NCBI GenBank assembly: GCA_023391015.1
Contig: JAEWBT010000127.1
Span: 1 to 23,338 of the forward strand
Direction: 5' to 3'
DNA: 23,338 nucleotides
Origin: Bacteroidota bacterium
GTDB lineage: Bacteria; Bacteroidota; Bacteroidia; Chitinophagales; Chitinophagaceae
How positions within the stretch are numbered: position 1 is the stretch's first letter; each line of letters opens with the position of its first letter. Shown here in pieces: positions 1-7,534 of the stretch. The notes beneath the pieces are model-generated. The model did not search any database. It saw nothing but the letters and a program-made list of their open reading frames with translations, and was not told the origin of the DNA. Position numbers and translations under genes: made by a program.

Positions 1-2481
1 GGTGAGGGTATTCCAGGAAGGTTTTTGGGGAACGCCTTGATCGTCGGCAAGGCTGCCGCCGTCAAAGCTATACCGGGCAGCCAGCGGTTTTCCGGAAATC
101 AGGGTATCGGAGCGGCTGAGGATGCCCTGAATCTCGCTCCCTGTCAAGGCCGCTGCCCAGATGCGCACATTGTCCATCTGCCCTTTAAACGGACCGTAGC
201 CGCCAGCGCCGCTGCTGCCGATGCCTGGGTACACGCTGGCGCGGGGACTGGTAAGTCCGCTGGCAACCAGCGCGCCGTTGATGTATAAGGAAGGTGTCTT
301 TGAATTATAAACAACCGCTACGTGGGTGAAAGTTGTGTCCGGAATAGGGCCTTTGAAGGAAAGCACCACCGGCAGGTAAGAGTTGCCGTGTTCACAGACC
401 TGAACGCCGTTTTTTCCTACCGAAACACCCGCTCCGGCATTATTTCCTCCCTGTTCCGGAAATACCGCAAAACGCTGGCCGGAAGTGCCGACTGTGGTAT
501 TGGCCGTTGGCGTTACCAGAGCGATAGAATCCGTTGGTTTAACCCAGAAATCCAGCGTAAAATCATTGGTTACGGAAGGAATGCCGCTGGTTCCTGCCTG
601 CGGCTGGCTGCCCGAAAAAGCGCCTACTTCTTTAGAGGGCGCAAAGCCCGAAACCGAAAGCGTGAGTGGACTGCCGGCGCAAGGCACAGCCGCCGAAGCG
701 AGGCCCGCAGGTTTGAAAAAAGACGGCACCGTAACCACCACAGGCATCCGGGTAGTGGTTACGCCAGCGCAGGTAACGCCGTAGGTAATGGTGATTTTCC
801 CTTCTCCGTTGTTGGCACCTTGGGTATGCACTATGTTCTGACAAAGCTGTGGATTGGCGTAATTACTGCCGCCGCCACCGCCATAGCGTATCGCTTCCCC
901 CGAAGCGCCGCCGCCATACCATCCCCCTCCTCCGCATCCTACAATAAAAGTCGCAGTGCCCGGGGATCCCCCGCCATAGCCAAACCCACCGTGGCCATTC
1001 CAAGGTTGGCCCCAGACGGTGTAACCCCTGCCGCCATAAGCCTGCGTACCGCCCCAGCCGACTGCCTGGTTATAATTGCTTCCCCCAAAATTTGTAGAAC
1101 TAATGTAGTAGGGCCCATCCTGCCCTGCCAGCCCGCCACCATCTCCACGTCCGCCACTCCAGGACATTATAGGATAGTTGTAGTAAGCGCAGCCGCCGCC
1201 ACCGCCTGCGACCACGACTCTGTTAACCAAATCCTGCCCATTGATACGGATATCAGTGGCACCGGCACCGTTCGATCCCGACCCAAGATTGACCGGAATG
1301 CCGGTTCCCCCGCCGTTCCAGCCAGATGACGTTCCTACGTAGAGATACAATACCTGCCCGGGGGTTACGTTCAACGTCGTTTGCACACCGCCGCCCCAAC
1401 CAAAGGATTTGGCCCCGTAGGCTGTAACGTTGATGCTGGTAACATTCGCCGGAACCGTCCAGGTCTGCACCGCGCCGGTGGCATTGAATGTTATGGATGA
1501 TTGCTGGGGTGTCGCTTCCGCGTAATAGGTGGTCGTTACCGAAGGCGTTACCGCAAGCGGCGTGGTAGCCGTGCTGGTTCCGATAGACGTGCCGCCTGTG
1601 GGCGTGGTGTACCAGGTAAGCACGCCAGGGTAGCCGCTGCCGCCCAACCGGCTGGTATCACCGGCACAGATTACGGCAGGTTTGGCCGTTATTTCCGGAA
1701 GATTTGCTGCCGTCGGCACAAAGACTTTTACTTCTTTTCGCGGGCCGCCATTGTCGGCTACCCAATACGAAGTGCTTTTTTGGAGCACAGGCGTGGTGTA
1801 AGTAGCGCCGGTGAATAACGTCGTTCCGCCGATCGCTGCGTCGTACCAGACGAAAGGCCCCGTTCCGGCAGCCGTGAGTGTGGTGGAAGTATTCGGACAA
1901 ACCTGCAAAGTGCCGCTCACCGTGGGCAGCCTGCTGACGGTGATAGCCGTTGCGGCGCTTGCAGTGCAACCATTGTCGGAGGCGAATGCCGTGTAGGTGG
2001 TGGTGTTTTCGGTGGGCACCACAAAAGCGGAGGTTCCCGTGAGCGGCCCATAATTGCCCTGGCTCGTTATCCAGTTAGGCGTGTTTCCTGCATTGGTGGT
2101 TGCGGTGAGATTCACGATACTTCCCTCCGGAACGGTTGCTGCTGCGCCCACTGTTAGTTGCGGCATCGCGTTCACCGTCAGAACCACATCCGCGCGGGCG
2201 CTTGCTTGTCCACCCACGATTTGCTCTACATAGTAATGATACGTGCCGGCGGTCGCCTGCGTTGGTACGACGTAATCCGGCGTCATAGTCAGAGAAGTGC
2301 CGCCCACAGCAGCCGTCCACCATTGAAAGGCAGCGCCTGTCTGTCCGCTGGCGGTGAGGGTGGTGCTACTGCCGGTGCAAATAGTGGTATTTCCGGAAAC
2401 GGTGGGCGCAGCGGGCGGAACTTGCCCTAAACTCCACAGCGCACAGCACAAACAACACAGCAGGAGGAAACCTTTTTTCAT
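1..2481 (-). CDS. Large exported Ig-like/glycine-rich/LamG-like surface protein (5' part; 3' end beyond the window)
   Basis: The minus-strand frame stays open from an ATG at 2481 to the left edge, giving 827 codons with no stop, so the C-terminus is missing. The start MKKGFLLLCCLCCALWSLGQ looks like a Sec signal peptide. An ATG two codons upstream (2487) is an alternative, and an in-frame TGA lies just before it. After the signal come Ig-like repeats of the Bacteroidota secreted-protein type, with 'TICTGSSTTLTASG' and 'GTLQVCPNTSTTLTA' openings and 'WYDAAIGGTTLF' cores, at about residues 25-325. A glycine-rich domain full of GGGGG and YGGG runs follows at about 330-565. A LamG/concanavalin-like domain with 'DFTLDFWVKP', 'HVAVVYNSKTPSLYING' and 'MDNVRIW' lies at about 625-800. 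The architecture suggests a cell-surface or secreted adhesin, probably a type IX secretion substrate, but the sorting domain would lie outside the window. The ligand is unknown. Confidence 0.85.
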   Translation of the reverse strand, partial: MKKGFLLLCCLCCALWSLGQVPPAAPTVSGNTTICTGSSTTLTASGQTGAAFQWWTAAVGGTSLTMTPDYVVPTQATAGTYHYYVEQIVGGQASARADVVLTVNAMPQLTVGAAATVPEGSIVNLTATTNAGNTPNWITSQGNYGPLTGTSAFVVPTENTTTYTAFASDNGCTASAATAITVSRLPTVSGTLQVCPNTSTTLTAAGTGPFVWYDAAIGGTTLFTGATYTTPVLQKSTSYWVADNGGPRKEVKVFVPTAANLPEITAKPAVICAGDTSRLGGSGYPGVLTWYTTPTGGTSIGTSTATTPLAVTPSVTTTYYAEATPQQSSITFNATGAVQTWTVPANVTSINVTAYGAKSFGWGGGVQTTLNVTPGQVLYLYVGTSSGWNGGGTGIPVNLGSGSNGAGATDIRINGQDLVNRVVVAGGGGGCAYYNYPIMSWSGGRGDGGGLAGQDGPYYISSTNFGGSNYNQAVGWGGTQAYGGRGYTVWGQPWNGHGGFGYGGGSPGTATFIVGCGGGGWYGGGASGEAIRYGGGGGSNYANPQLCQNIVHTQGANNGEGKITITYGVTCAGVTTTRMPVVVTVPSFFKPAGLASAAVPCAGSPLTLSVSGFAPSKEVGAFSGSQPQAGTSGIPSVTNDFTLDFWVKPTDSIALVTPTANTTVGTSGQRFAVFPEQGGNNAGAGVSVGKNGVQVCEHGNSYLPVVLSFKGPIPDTTFTHVAVVYNSKTPSLYINGALVASGLTSPRASVYPGIGSSGAGGYGPFKGQMDNVRIWAAALTGSEIQGILSRSDTLISGKPLAARYSFDGGSLADDQGVPQKPSWNTLT

Positions 2482-2523
2482 AAGCATCAATCATTTCCGG
2501 AAATCCGCCACCGGGCCGGATTA

Positions 2524-2531
2524 CAAAGGTC
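2524..2531 (-). promoter_or_regulatory. Weak candidate -7 box for the Ig/LamG protein gene
   Basis: On the minus strand this reads GACCTTTG, one mismatch from the Bacteroidota -7 consensus TAnnTTTG, 43 nt before the ATG at 2481. No good -33 TTG is visible at the usual distance, so the call rests on the -7 match and position only. Confidence 0.25.
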
Positions 2532-2544
2532 ATCTGGTGCTTTT

Positions 2545-2570
2545 CCCCTGCATATAGGGGCTACCCCCTA
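2545..2570. promoter_or_regulatory. Nested dyad (CCCCT/AGGGG/CCCCTA) in the divergent spacer
   Basis: The 148-bp spacer between two divergent genes holds CCCCT, six bases, AGGGG, then a second CCCCTA arm. TAGGGG-CTAC-CCCCTA (2555-2570) is a perfect 6-bp inverted repeat with a 4-nt centre. The middle AGGGG can pair with either flanking arm. It lies about 40 bp upstream of the -7 box of the sensor-kinase gene, a plausible position for a dimeric regulator. An obvious candidate binder is the LuxR-type regulator encoded just downstream, but that is inference. Confidence 0.4.
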
Positions 2571-2608
2571 ATTATTTTACTGCTTTCTTTAAATGAAAAA
2601 GCGCAGAA

Positions 2609-2616
2609 TACTTTTG
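2609..2616 (+). promoter_or_regulatory. -7 box TACTTTTG for the sensor kinase/response regulator operon
   Basis: An exact match to the Bacteroidota -7 consensus TAnnTTTG ends 13 nt before the ATG at 2630, which would leave a 5' leader of under about 10 nt. No convincing -33 TTG is present at about 19 nt upstream. Confidence 0.55.
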
Positions 2617-2629
2617 TAGGATTCCGCTT

Positions 2630-4603
2630 ATGCCACGCGCTTTATATCGCTTCGTTTTTTACGCCTTTTGCCTGCTGGCAACCGGCTGGAGCGCGTGTGA
2701 TATTTCCGGAAATAAACGTCCAGATAAAGAGATTAGGGCTTTTCAAACCCGGCTGGATTCCCTTAAAGCAGCTACGCCCGACTCGGTCTTGTCCACAGCC
2801 CTGCAACGTTTTTACAGCCAAACGCCTGCCGGCTTAAAGCCTTTTGTCCTCGCGCCTTTTCTGAAAGAAACAGCCCGGCTGCTTTTTTACCAGCTTCACG
2901 CCGATACCATTCTGATTCCTTTTTACCGGGGGCTTATAAACGACCCGCAGCTTCCGGATACGGCCCGCGCCAATGCAGCCCTGCAAATGGCGGCCTATTA
3001 TGCGTATGTGTCCGTAGATCCCGACAGCGCGGCCTATTACGGTGAAATTTTCCGGAAAAATGCAGATTCAACCAACGATGTAGCGATTGCGAAAGGCCAT
3101 GCAATAACCGCTCAAATGGCACAGCTCCGGGGCGACCTGCCACAAGCGACCGCCTCTCTTTATAAAGCAATTCAACATTCTGAAAAAGCACGCGACACGC
3201 CGCAACTGGCCCGCAACTACGGCAACCGCGCCATTATTTACCGCCAACTGGAAGACTACGACCGGGCCATTGCCGATCAGCTCCGGGCCAGAAATTATTT
3301 TAAAAGCGTTCGGGACAGCGCCTCCTGGCTGACTGCCGCCGGTGGGTTGGCAGCCAGCTATAACGATGTTCGTCAGGCCGATTCTGCCCGGTATTATTTT
3401 GGGGAAGCGGAAAAGCTTTTAACTGCCGGCGTCAAGCAACCGGTTGCTGAATATTATCTCTACCTCACCCAGGGCGGCTTCCATATCAACCGCAAGCAAT
3501 ATGATTCGGCTGTTTTTTATTTTCAAAAAGCAGCCCCTTTTGCGGAAGCCTTTGGCGACGAAAACACCGAAATGATGTTTCTGAACGCAGCTACAAGGGC
3601 TTACGCGCAGCGCCGCAAAGTGCTAGTAGAGGCGCAACGCATTGCAGATTACATCCCTGTCTGGCTGGCCGACAGCGACCTCGCCAATGCCCGCGATGCT
3701 TACTATACGCTTTACATGGTGGCGCTGACCGAAAAAAATGCAGATGCCGCTTTAAATTATTACCAGCTCTATGATTCCGTTCGCACCGAACTTTCTAACG
3801 ATCACAACCGCGCTCACATCGCTAACCTGGAAGCGCAATACGAGGGCGAGAAAAAGGCACTGACTATTCAGCTTCAGGAAAAGCAATTGCGGCAGCGGCG
3901 CACCCTCAACATCATTTTTGGGCTCTCAGTACTGGCATTCGTTCTGGCTTTTGCTATTATTGTTAACCGCAGCCGTCTGAGTCGCAGCCGCCGGGAAGCG
4001 GTGCTTCAAAAACATTTCACCACCGAAATGCTCAAACACACCGAAGCCGAGCGCGGACGCATTGCCATTGACCTGCACGACGGCATCAGTCACGAACTTT
4101 TAAACCTGAAAAACAACCTGACCCGCACCACTGCCGAGAGCGAAGCCCGCATTGACACCATCCTCAACGATATCCGGATGCTGAGCCGGAACCTGCACCC
4201 GGTGATGCTGGACAAAATCGGGCTGGAACACAGCGTGCAACACCTGTGTGAGCAAATCATGGAAGGCGGACGGTTGTTTGTTTCTGCCGATATTGACTAT
4301 CAAAACCAGCTTTCTCCCGAAGGCGAATTGCAACTCTACCGTATTATTCAGGAGTCGCTGAGCAACGTGGTAAAATACGCCGACGCGGTAGCTGCCAAAG
4401 TGCGTATCTACCCCGAAGGCCAATGCCTGATGGTGTCTGTAATAGACAATGGGAAAGGCTTTGACGTTTCCGGAAAATTAACCTCCAAAAGCGCCTTTGG
4501 ATTGCACAGCATCCTGGCCCGCAGCGAGGCGCTGGGCGGAAAAGCAACCTTTATTTCCGGGGCTGAAGGCACTACCATAACCGTTGAAATTCCGCTTGCC
4601 TGA
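2630..4603 (+). CDS. TPR-repeat sensor histidine kinase (HisKA_3 / NarL-type)
   Basis: A 657-residue membrane kinase that should autophosphorylate and pass phosphate to the regulator encoded by the next gene. The N-terminus is a signal or anchor sequence ending in 'WSAC' (Cys23); the lipobox is poor because Trp sits at -3. Residues about 110-400 are helical TPR-like repeats ('ARNYGNRAIIYRQLEDYDRAI', 'KQYDSAVFYFQKA'), a short coiled coil follows, and one membrane segment lies at about 427-445. The HisKA_3 box 'ERGRIAIDLHDGISHE' puts the phospho-acceptor at His483. The ATPase domain has an N-box with Glu575 and Asn579, a G1 motif 'DNGKGFD' (606-612) and a G2 motif 'FGLHSI' (623-628). The stop overlaps the regulator's ATG, so the two are translationally coupled. 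The TPR sensor is probably periplasmic. The signal sensed is unknown. Confidence 0.93.
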   Translation: MPRALYRFVFYAFCLLATGWSACDISGNKRPDKEIRAFQTRLDSLKAATPDSVLSTALQRFYSQTPAGLKPFVLAPFLKETARLLFYQLHADTILIPFYRGLINDPQLPDTARANAALQMAAYYAYVSVDPDSAAYYGEIFRKNADSTNDVAIAKGHAITAQMAQLRGDLPQATASLYKAIQHSEKARDTPQLARNYGNRAIIYRQLEDYDRAIADQLRARNYFKSVRDSASWLTAAGGLAASYNDVRQADSARYYFGEAEKLLTAGVKQPVAEYYLYLTQGGFHINRKQYDSAVFYFQKAAPFAEAFGDENTEMMFLNAATRAYAQRRKVLVEAQRIADYIPVWLADSDLANARDAYYTLYMVALTEKNADAALNYYQLYDSVRTELSNDHNRAHIANLEAQYEGEKKALTIQLQEKQLRQRRTLNIIFGLSVLAFVLAFAIIVNRSRLSRSRREAVLQKHFTTEMLKHTEAERGRIAIDLHDGISHELLNLKNNLTRTTAESEARIDTILNDIRMLSRNLHPVMLDKIGLEHSVQHLCEQIMEGGRLFVSADIDYQNQLSPEGELQLYRIIQESLSNVVKYADAVAAKVRIYPEGQCLMVSVIDNGKGFDVSGKLTSKSAFGLHSILARSEALGGKATFISGAEGTTITVEIPLA

Positions 4604-5238
4604 TGCCCACCATCCTGCTCGCCGACGACCACCCAATTACCGTTATGGGCACGAAAGCCTTTGTGGAAAGCCTGGGCTACACCGTTGTGGACACTTGCTC
4701 CAACGGCATTGCGGCCTACAACAGCATCGTGGCCCGCTGCCCCGACCTGGCCCTGGTGGATATGAATATGCCCGGCCTGAACGGCATTGAATTGCTTCAA
4801 AAGCTGGGACGGCAAAAATGCGCGACCCGCGTGGTGCTCCTGACGATGCACAACGAAGCTGCTATCTTCAACCGCGCCAAAGCGCTTGGGGCCTGGGGTT
4901 ATGTGCTGAAGGAATTTGCGCTTTCCGAGTTGGCTGATTGCCTCGCCGCCGTTCGGCGCGGAAATGTCTGGAACAGCCCGCGGCTTTCGGCTTTGCCGCT
5001 GAGTAGCGGGGAAAGTGAAAACGGCCTTTCTGCGCTTACGTTCAGCGAGAAAAAGATTGTAGAATTGATCGCCGACGGTCACAGCAGCCGGGCCATTGCA
5101 CAACTGCTTTTTATCAGCGAAAAGACGGTGGAAAACCACCGGAGCAGCATTATCAAAAAGCTGGCCTTGCCCGCCGAGAAAAACGCCTTGCTCTTGTGGG
5201 CGATGCAGCAGAAATCAGGCGGCGGATTCCGGCAATAG
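4603..5238 (+). CDS. NarL/FixJ-family response regulator with LuxR-type HTH
   Basis: A 211-residue DNA-binding response regulator, partner of the upstream kinase. The receiver domain (about 1-120) has the acidic pair Asp8-Asp9, the phospho-acceptor Asp53 in 'LALVDMNMPGLNG', Thr81 and Lys103, all as expected for an active receiver. The C-terminal LuxR/GerE helix-turn-helix (about 143-200) reads 'LTFSEKKIVELIADGHSS' then 'ISEKTVENHRSSIIKKL', the usual recognition-helix pattern. The ATG shares one base with the kinase stop (TGATG), the classic coupled arrangement. Targets are not known. The upstream dyad at 2545-2570 and the divergent surface-protein gene are candidates. Confidence 0.95.
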   Translation: MPTILLADDHPITVMGTKAFVESLGYTVVDTCSNGIAAYNSIVARCPDLALVDMNMPGLNGIELLQKLGRQKCATRVVLLTMHNEAAIFNRAKALGAWGYVLKEFALSELADCLAAVRRGNVWNSPRLSALPLSSGESENGLSALTFSEKKIVELIADGHSSRAIAQLLFISEKTVENHRSSIIKKLALPAEKNALLLWAMQQKSGGGFRQ

Positions 5239-5304
5239 CAAAAAGAAGCTTTCAAAGCATTTCCGAACTGGCTTTGTCCACAGGTTTAGGCACAGGTTTT
5301 AATC

Positions 5305-5312
5305 TACCTTGC
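5305..5312 (+). promoter_or_regulatory. Weak candidate -7 box upstream of the MFS gene
   Basis: TACCTTGC in the 98-bp gap after the response regulator resembles TAnnTTTG with two mismatches and sits 24 nt before the ATG at 5337. Transcription by read-through from the two-component operon is equally possible, since no terminator hairpin is visible in the gap. Confidence 0.25.
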
Positions 5313-5336
5313 GCACCCCTGTTTTCCCTGAAGTTT

Positions 5337-6521
5337 ATGAAGCCCGTTCCTGAAAGTGCTGCCGTGCCCCGTCTATCGCCGTTTCTGACTTATTTCATGG
5401 CTACCGCCTGCGCCATTGTGGTAGCCAATCTCTACTACTGCCAGCCTTTGCTGGGGCGGTTTTCTACTTATTTTAGGGTCAGCGAGTCGGCGGCTTCCTG
5501 GGTCAATATCTGCTCGCAGCTGGGCTATGGCCTCGGTTTATTTTTTGCCGTGCCGCTTGGCGACCGTGTGGTTCGCCGCAACCTGCTCTTCTGGATGATT
5601 TTGATCGCTGCCGGCACCTTGGCTGGTGCAGCACTCGCGCCCAATATCTACGTCTTGTATTTTTTCAGTCTGTGCATTGGCGCAGCATCCACGGCGTGTC
5701 AGGTGTTTGTGCCGCTGGCAGCCCATCTGGCCACCGAGCAGGACCGCGGCCGGGTGATTGGCACCGTGATGGGCGGGTTGCTTTCCGGAATTTTATTGTC
5801 GCGAACGCTCAGCGGTTTTGTAGCCGACCACCTGGGCTGGCGCAGCATGTATTGGATTGGCGCTGCCCTGATGGTGGTGATGAGCGCGCTGGTGTATCGT
5901 TTTATCCCCACTGAAAAACCGGCTTTTAAAGGCACGTATCGCGAGTTGATTGGGTCTTTGTTTCACCTGTTGCGAAGTGAAAAACTGGCTCGTCAAAGCA
6001 GCTGGATTGGCGCGTGTTTGTTTGGCGGGATTTCGGTTTTCTGGAGCACGCTGGCGTTTTTTCTGGAAAAACCGCCGTTTTCGTACTCCCTTTCCACCAT
6101 CGGGCTTTTTGGCATTGTGGGGATGGCCGGAGCGATCGTTTCGCCGCAGGCAGGCCGCATGGTGGACCAAAAAGGATATAGTTTTCCAATGCGATGGGGC
6201 CTTTTGGGAATGTTTGCAGGATACCTGATTTTATTTCCCAGTCAGCATTCCATCTTGTTTTTGATTGCCGGGATTGTATTGATTGATATGGGGTTGCAAC
6301 TGGCCCACATCCCCAACCTGAGCCGGATGTCGTCGCTGGCCGCCGAGGCACGCACGCGCTTCAACACCATCTATATGACCAGCTTTTTTATTGGCGGCAC
6401 AGTGGGCTCGCTGGTGGGCAGCTTTGCCTGGAACGGCTGGGGCTGGATGGGGGTTTGCACCGCCGGACTGCTGTTTGTGATCCTGGGCGCATTGCCTACG
6501 GTGATTCGGGCGCGGCGGTAA
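5337..6521 (+). CDS. MFS transporter (DHA1-like efflux/permease)
   Basis: A 394-residue polytopic inner-membrane protein with about 12 hydrophobic segments, the normal size for a drug:H+ antiporter-type MFS permease. MFS landmarks include 'GLFFAVPLGDRVVRRNL' in the loop after TM2 (motif A-like), 'VIGTVMGGLLSGILLSRTLSGFVADHLGWRSMYW' across TM5-TM6 (motif C-like and following loop), and a cytoplasmic central loop around 'KPAFKGTYRELIGSLFHLLRSEK'. The same frame is open back to an ATG at 5196, but that would overlap the response regulator, and the extra N-terminus has no membrane character. The ATG at 5337 (MKPVPESAAVPRLSPF) puts TM1 where it belongs. It lies in the same direction as the two-component genes but is probably its own unit. 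The substrate cannot be told from sequence. Confidence 0.88.
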   Translation: MKPVPESAAVPRLSPFLTYFMATACAIVVANLYYCQPLLGRFSTYFRVSESAASWVNICSQLGYGLGLFFAVPLGDRVVRRNLLFWMILIAAGTLAGAALAPNIYVLYFFSLCIGAASTACQVFVPLAAHLATEQDRGRVIGTVMGGLLSGILLSRTLSGFVADHLGWRSMYWIGAALMVVMSALVYRFIPTEKPAFKGTYRELIGSLFHLLRSEKLARQSSWIGACLFGGISVFWSTLAFFLEKPPFSYSLSTIGLFGIVGMAGAIVSPQAGRMVDQKGYSFPMRWGLLGMFAGYLILFPSQHSILFLIAGIVLIDMGLQLAHIPNLSRMSSLAAEARTRFNTIYMTSFFIGGTVGSLVGSFAWNGWGWMGVCTAGLLFVILGALPTVIRARR

Positions 6522-6560
6522 AGGTTTTTTGGGAGAGATGATTTTCCGGAAATTTCTCCG

Positions 6561-6620
6561 GTAGAGCCGTTGCATGCAACGTCTCTGCAATACAAAAGAC
6601 GCGATAAATCGCGTCTCTAC
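6561..6620. repeat. Double-palindrome repeat bounded by GTAGAG...CTCTAC (MITE-like)
   Basis: The 60-bp element starts GTAGAG and ends CTCTAC. Inside are two hairpins. The first is a 14-bp perfect palindrome CGTTGCATGCAACG (6568-6581), extended by AGAG/CTCT arms with one mismatch. The second is AGACGCGAT-AA-ATCGCGTCT (6597-6616). Elements of this 'agacg...cgtct' form recur in intergenic DNA of several bacterial groups, from general recollection rather than a search. It lies between two convergent genes and its right end contains the TAG stop of the minus-strand gene. It may also act as a terminator. Confidence 0.7.
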
Positions 6621-7393
6621 GGGGCTGTCCCCATTGCTTCCGCCTTCAATTGTTTCGTCAAATCCTTTCCAAAATATTTTTCAATCCGCGCTTCGGCCAG
6701 ATAAATCAACGGCGTCAGCACCACGGCCATGGTGAGTTTGTAGGAATAATTCACCAATCCAACTGCCAGGACCCGCTGCCAGCCCCAGATAGGCCCAAAG
6801 GCAATTGCCAGCACCACAAAGCTGTCGAGGAGTTGGGAGATAGCTGTGGAACCGGTAGCGCGCAGCCACACCTTTTTCTCGCCCGTAACCCGCTTGATGC
6901 GGTGGAAAATCCAGACATCCAGCACCTGACTCACCAAAAACGCCACCAGGCTGCCGATGATAATGCGCATGCTTTGGCCGAAAATGCCGTTGAAAGCGGC
7001 CTGCATATCCGGAATGCCTTCTTCGCGCTGGCTGCCCACCCAATAGTTTTGATCCGGCGGCATTTGGATAGCCGCAAAAAACGCGATAAAAGCATAGCCA
7101 ATCAAAGCCACGGCAATGTAGGAAATGCGCCGCACAGCGCGCGGCCCATAATATTCATTGATGATATCGGTGAGGATAAACTCCAGCGGCCACAGTAGCA
7201 CGCCGCATGTCAGCGTGTAGGTCAATCCCTCCTGCCCCAGAAATGTAAAAGGCCTTACCGGAAGCCCCAGCAGCGTTTCCAGCGAAAACAATTTATTGCC
7301 GATACACTCCGCAATTAGGGCGTTGGCTACAAAAAAAGCCGTCAGGGCCAGAAACAGCTTTGCCGGTTTGTCGGAGAGGTAGTGCTGGAACAT
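6617..7393 (-). CDS. yhhQ: Queuosine precursor transporter, YhhQ/VUT family
   Basis: A 258-residue inner-membrane protein of the VUT_1 family, whose characterised member YhhQ imports queuosine precursors (preQ0/preQ1) for tRNA modification. About six hydrophobic segments are visible. Family landmarks are 'FILTDIINEYYGPRAVRRISY' after TM2-3, 'RIIIGSLVAFLVSQVLDVWIFHRIKR' and 'WLRATGSTAISQLLDSFV' with the polar Ser/Thr-Gln-Asp helix typical of the family. Its length is close to other Bacteroidota members. The stop codon TAG lies inside the palindromic repeat at 6561-6620, so the last residues (GTAP) may have been set by that insertion. It is transcribed alone, after a strong hairpin that isolates it from the DUF3108 gene. 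Confidence 0.9.
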   Translation of the reverse strand: MFQHYLSDKPAKLFLALTAFFVANALIAECIGNKLFSLETLLGLPVRPFTFLGQEGLTYTLTCGVLLWPLEFILTDIINEYYGPRAVRRISYIAVALIGYAFIAFFAAIQMPPDQNYWVGSQREEGIPDMQAAFNGIFGQSMRIIIGSLVAFLVSQVLDVWIFHRIKRVTGEKKVWLRATGSTAISQLLDSFVVLAIAFGPIWGWQRVLAVGLVNYSYKLTMAVVLTPLIYLAEARIEKYFGKDLTKQLKAEAMGTAP

Positions 7394-7400
7394 CGTTCCG

Positions 7401-7408
7401 TAAAAGTA
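7401..7408 (-). promoter_or_regulatory. Candidate -7 box (TACTTTTA) for the queuosine precursor transporter gene
   Basis: A minus-strand TACTTTTA has one mismatch to TAnnTTTG and ends 7 nt before the ATG at 7393, so a transcript from it would be nearly leaderless. It follows directly after the terminator hairpin of the upstream gene, which supports an independent start. Confidence 0.35.
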
Positions 7409-7419
7409 CCTGAAAAGCG

Positions 7420-7451
7420 GAATGCCACACCTTAAACCCGGTGTGGCATTC
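7420..7451 (-). terminator. 12-bp perfect hairpin terminator after the DUF3108 gene
   Basis: GAATGCCACACC (7420-7431) is the exact reverse complement of GGTGTGGCATTC (7440-7451), separated by an 8-nt loop. On the minus strand it is followed by a short TTTT-containing run (CGCTTTTC). It lies 84 nt past the DUF3108 stop and just before the next minus-strand gene. The weak T-tract means it could also be an RNA-stabilising hairpin. Confidence 0.6.
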
Positions 7452-7534
7452 TTTGCATCACTTTTTGGAGTGGTTCTTTTTCCTTTCAGTAAAACCGCTT
7501 TTTCCGGAAATTGGCTCTCTGGAATCAGGTTTTT

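Noticed and set aside
322..1329. 335-codon plus-strand open frame
   Set aside because: It is antisense to the glycine-rich and LamG-like region of the minus-strand surface protein. GGN codons read backwards give stop-poor Pro/Ala/Arg-rich frames. The translation has no domain character, whereas the minus strand does.
4408..5139. 243-codon minus-strand frame across the kinase/regulator junction
   Set aside because: It is antisense to two clearly recognised two-component genes with intact catalytic motifs and shows no family features.
5196..5336. Upstream ATG extending the MFS protein by 47 residues
   Set aside because: It overlaps the response regulator gene out of frame, and the extra residues have no membrane or family character. 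The ATG at 5337 fits better.
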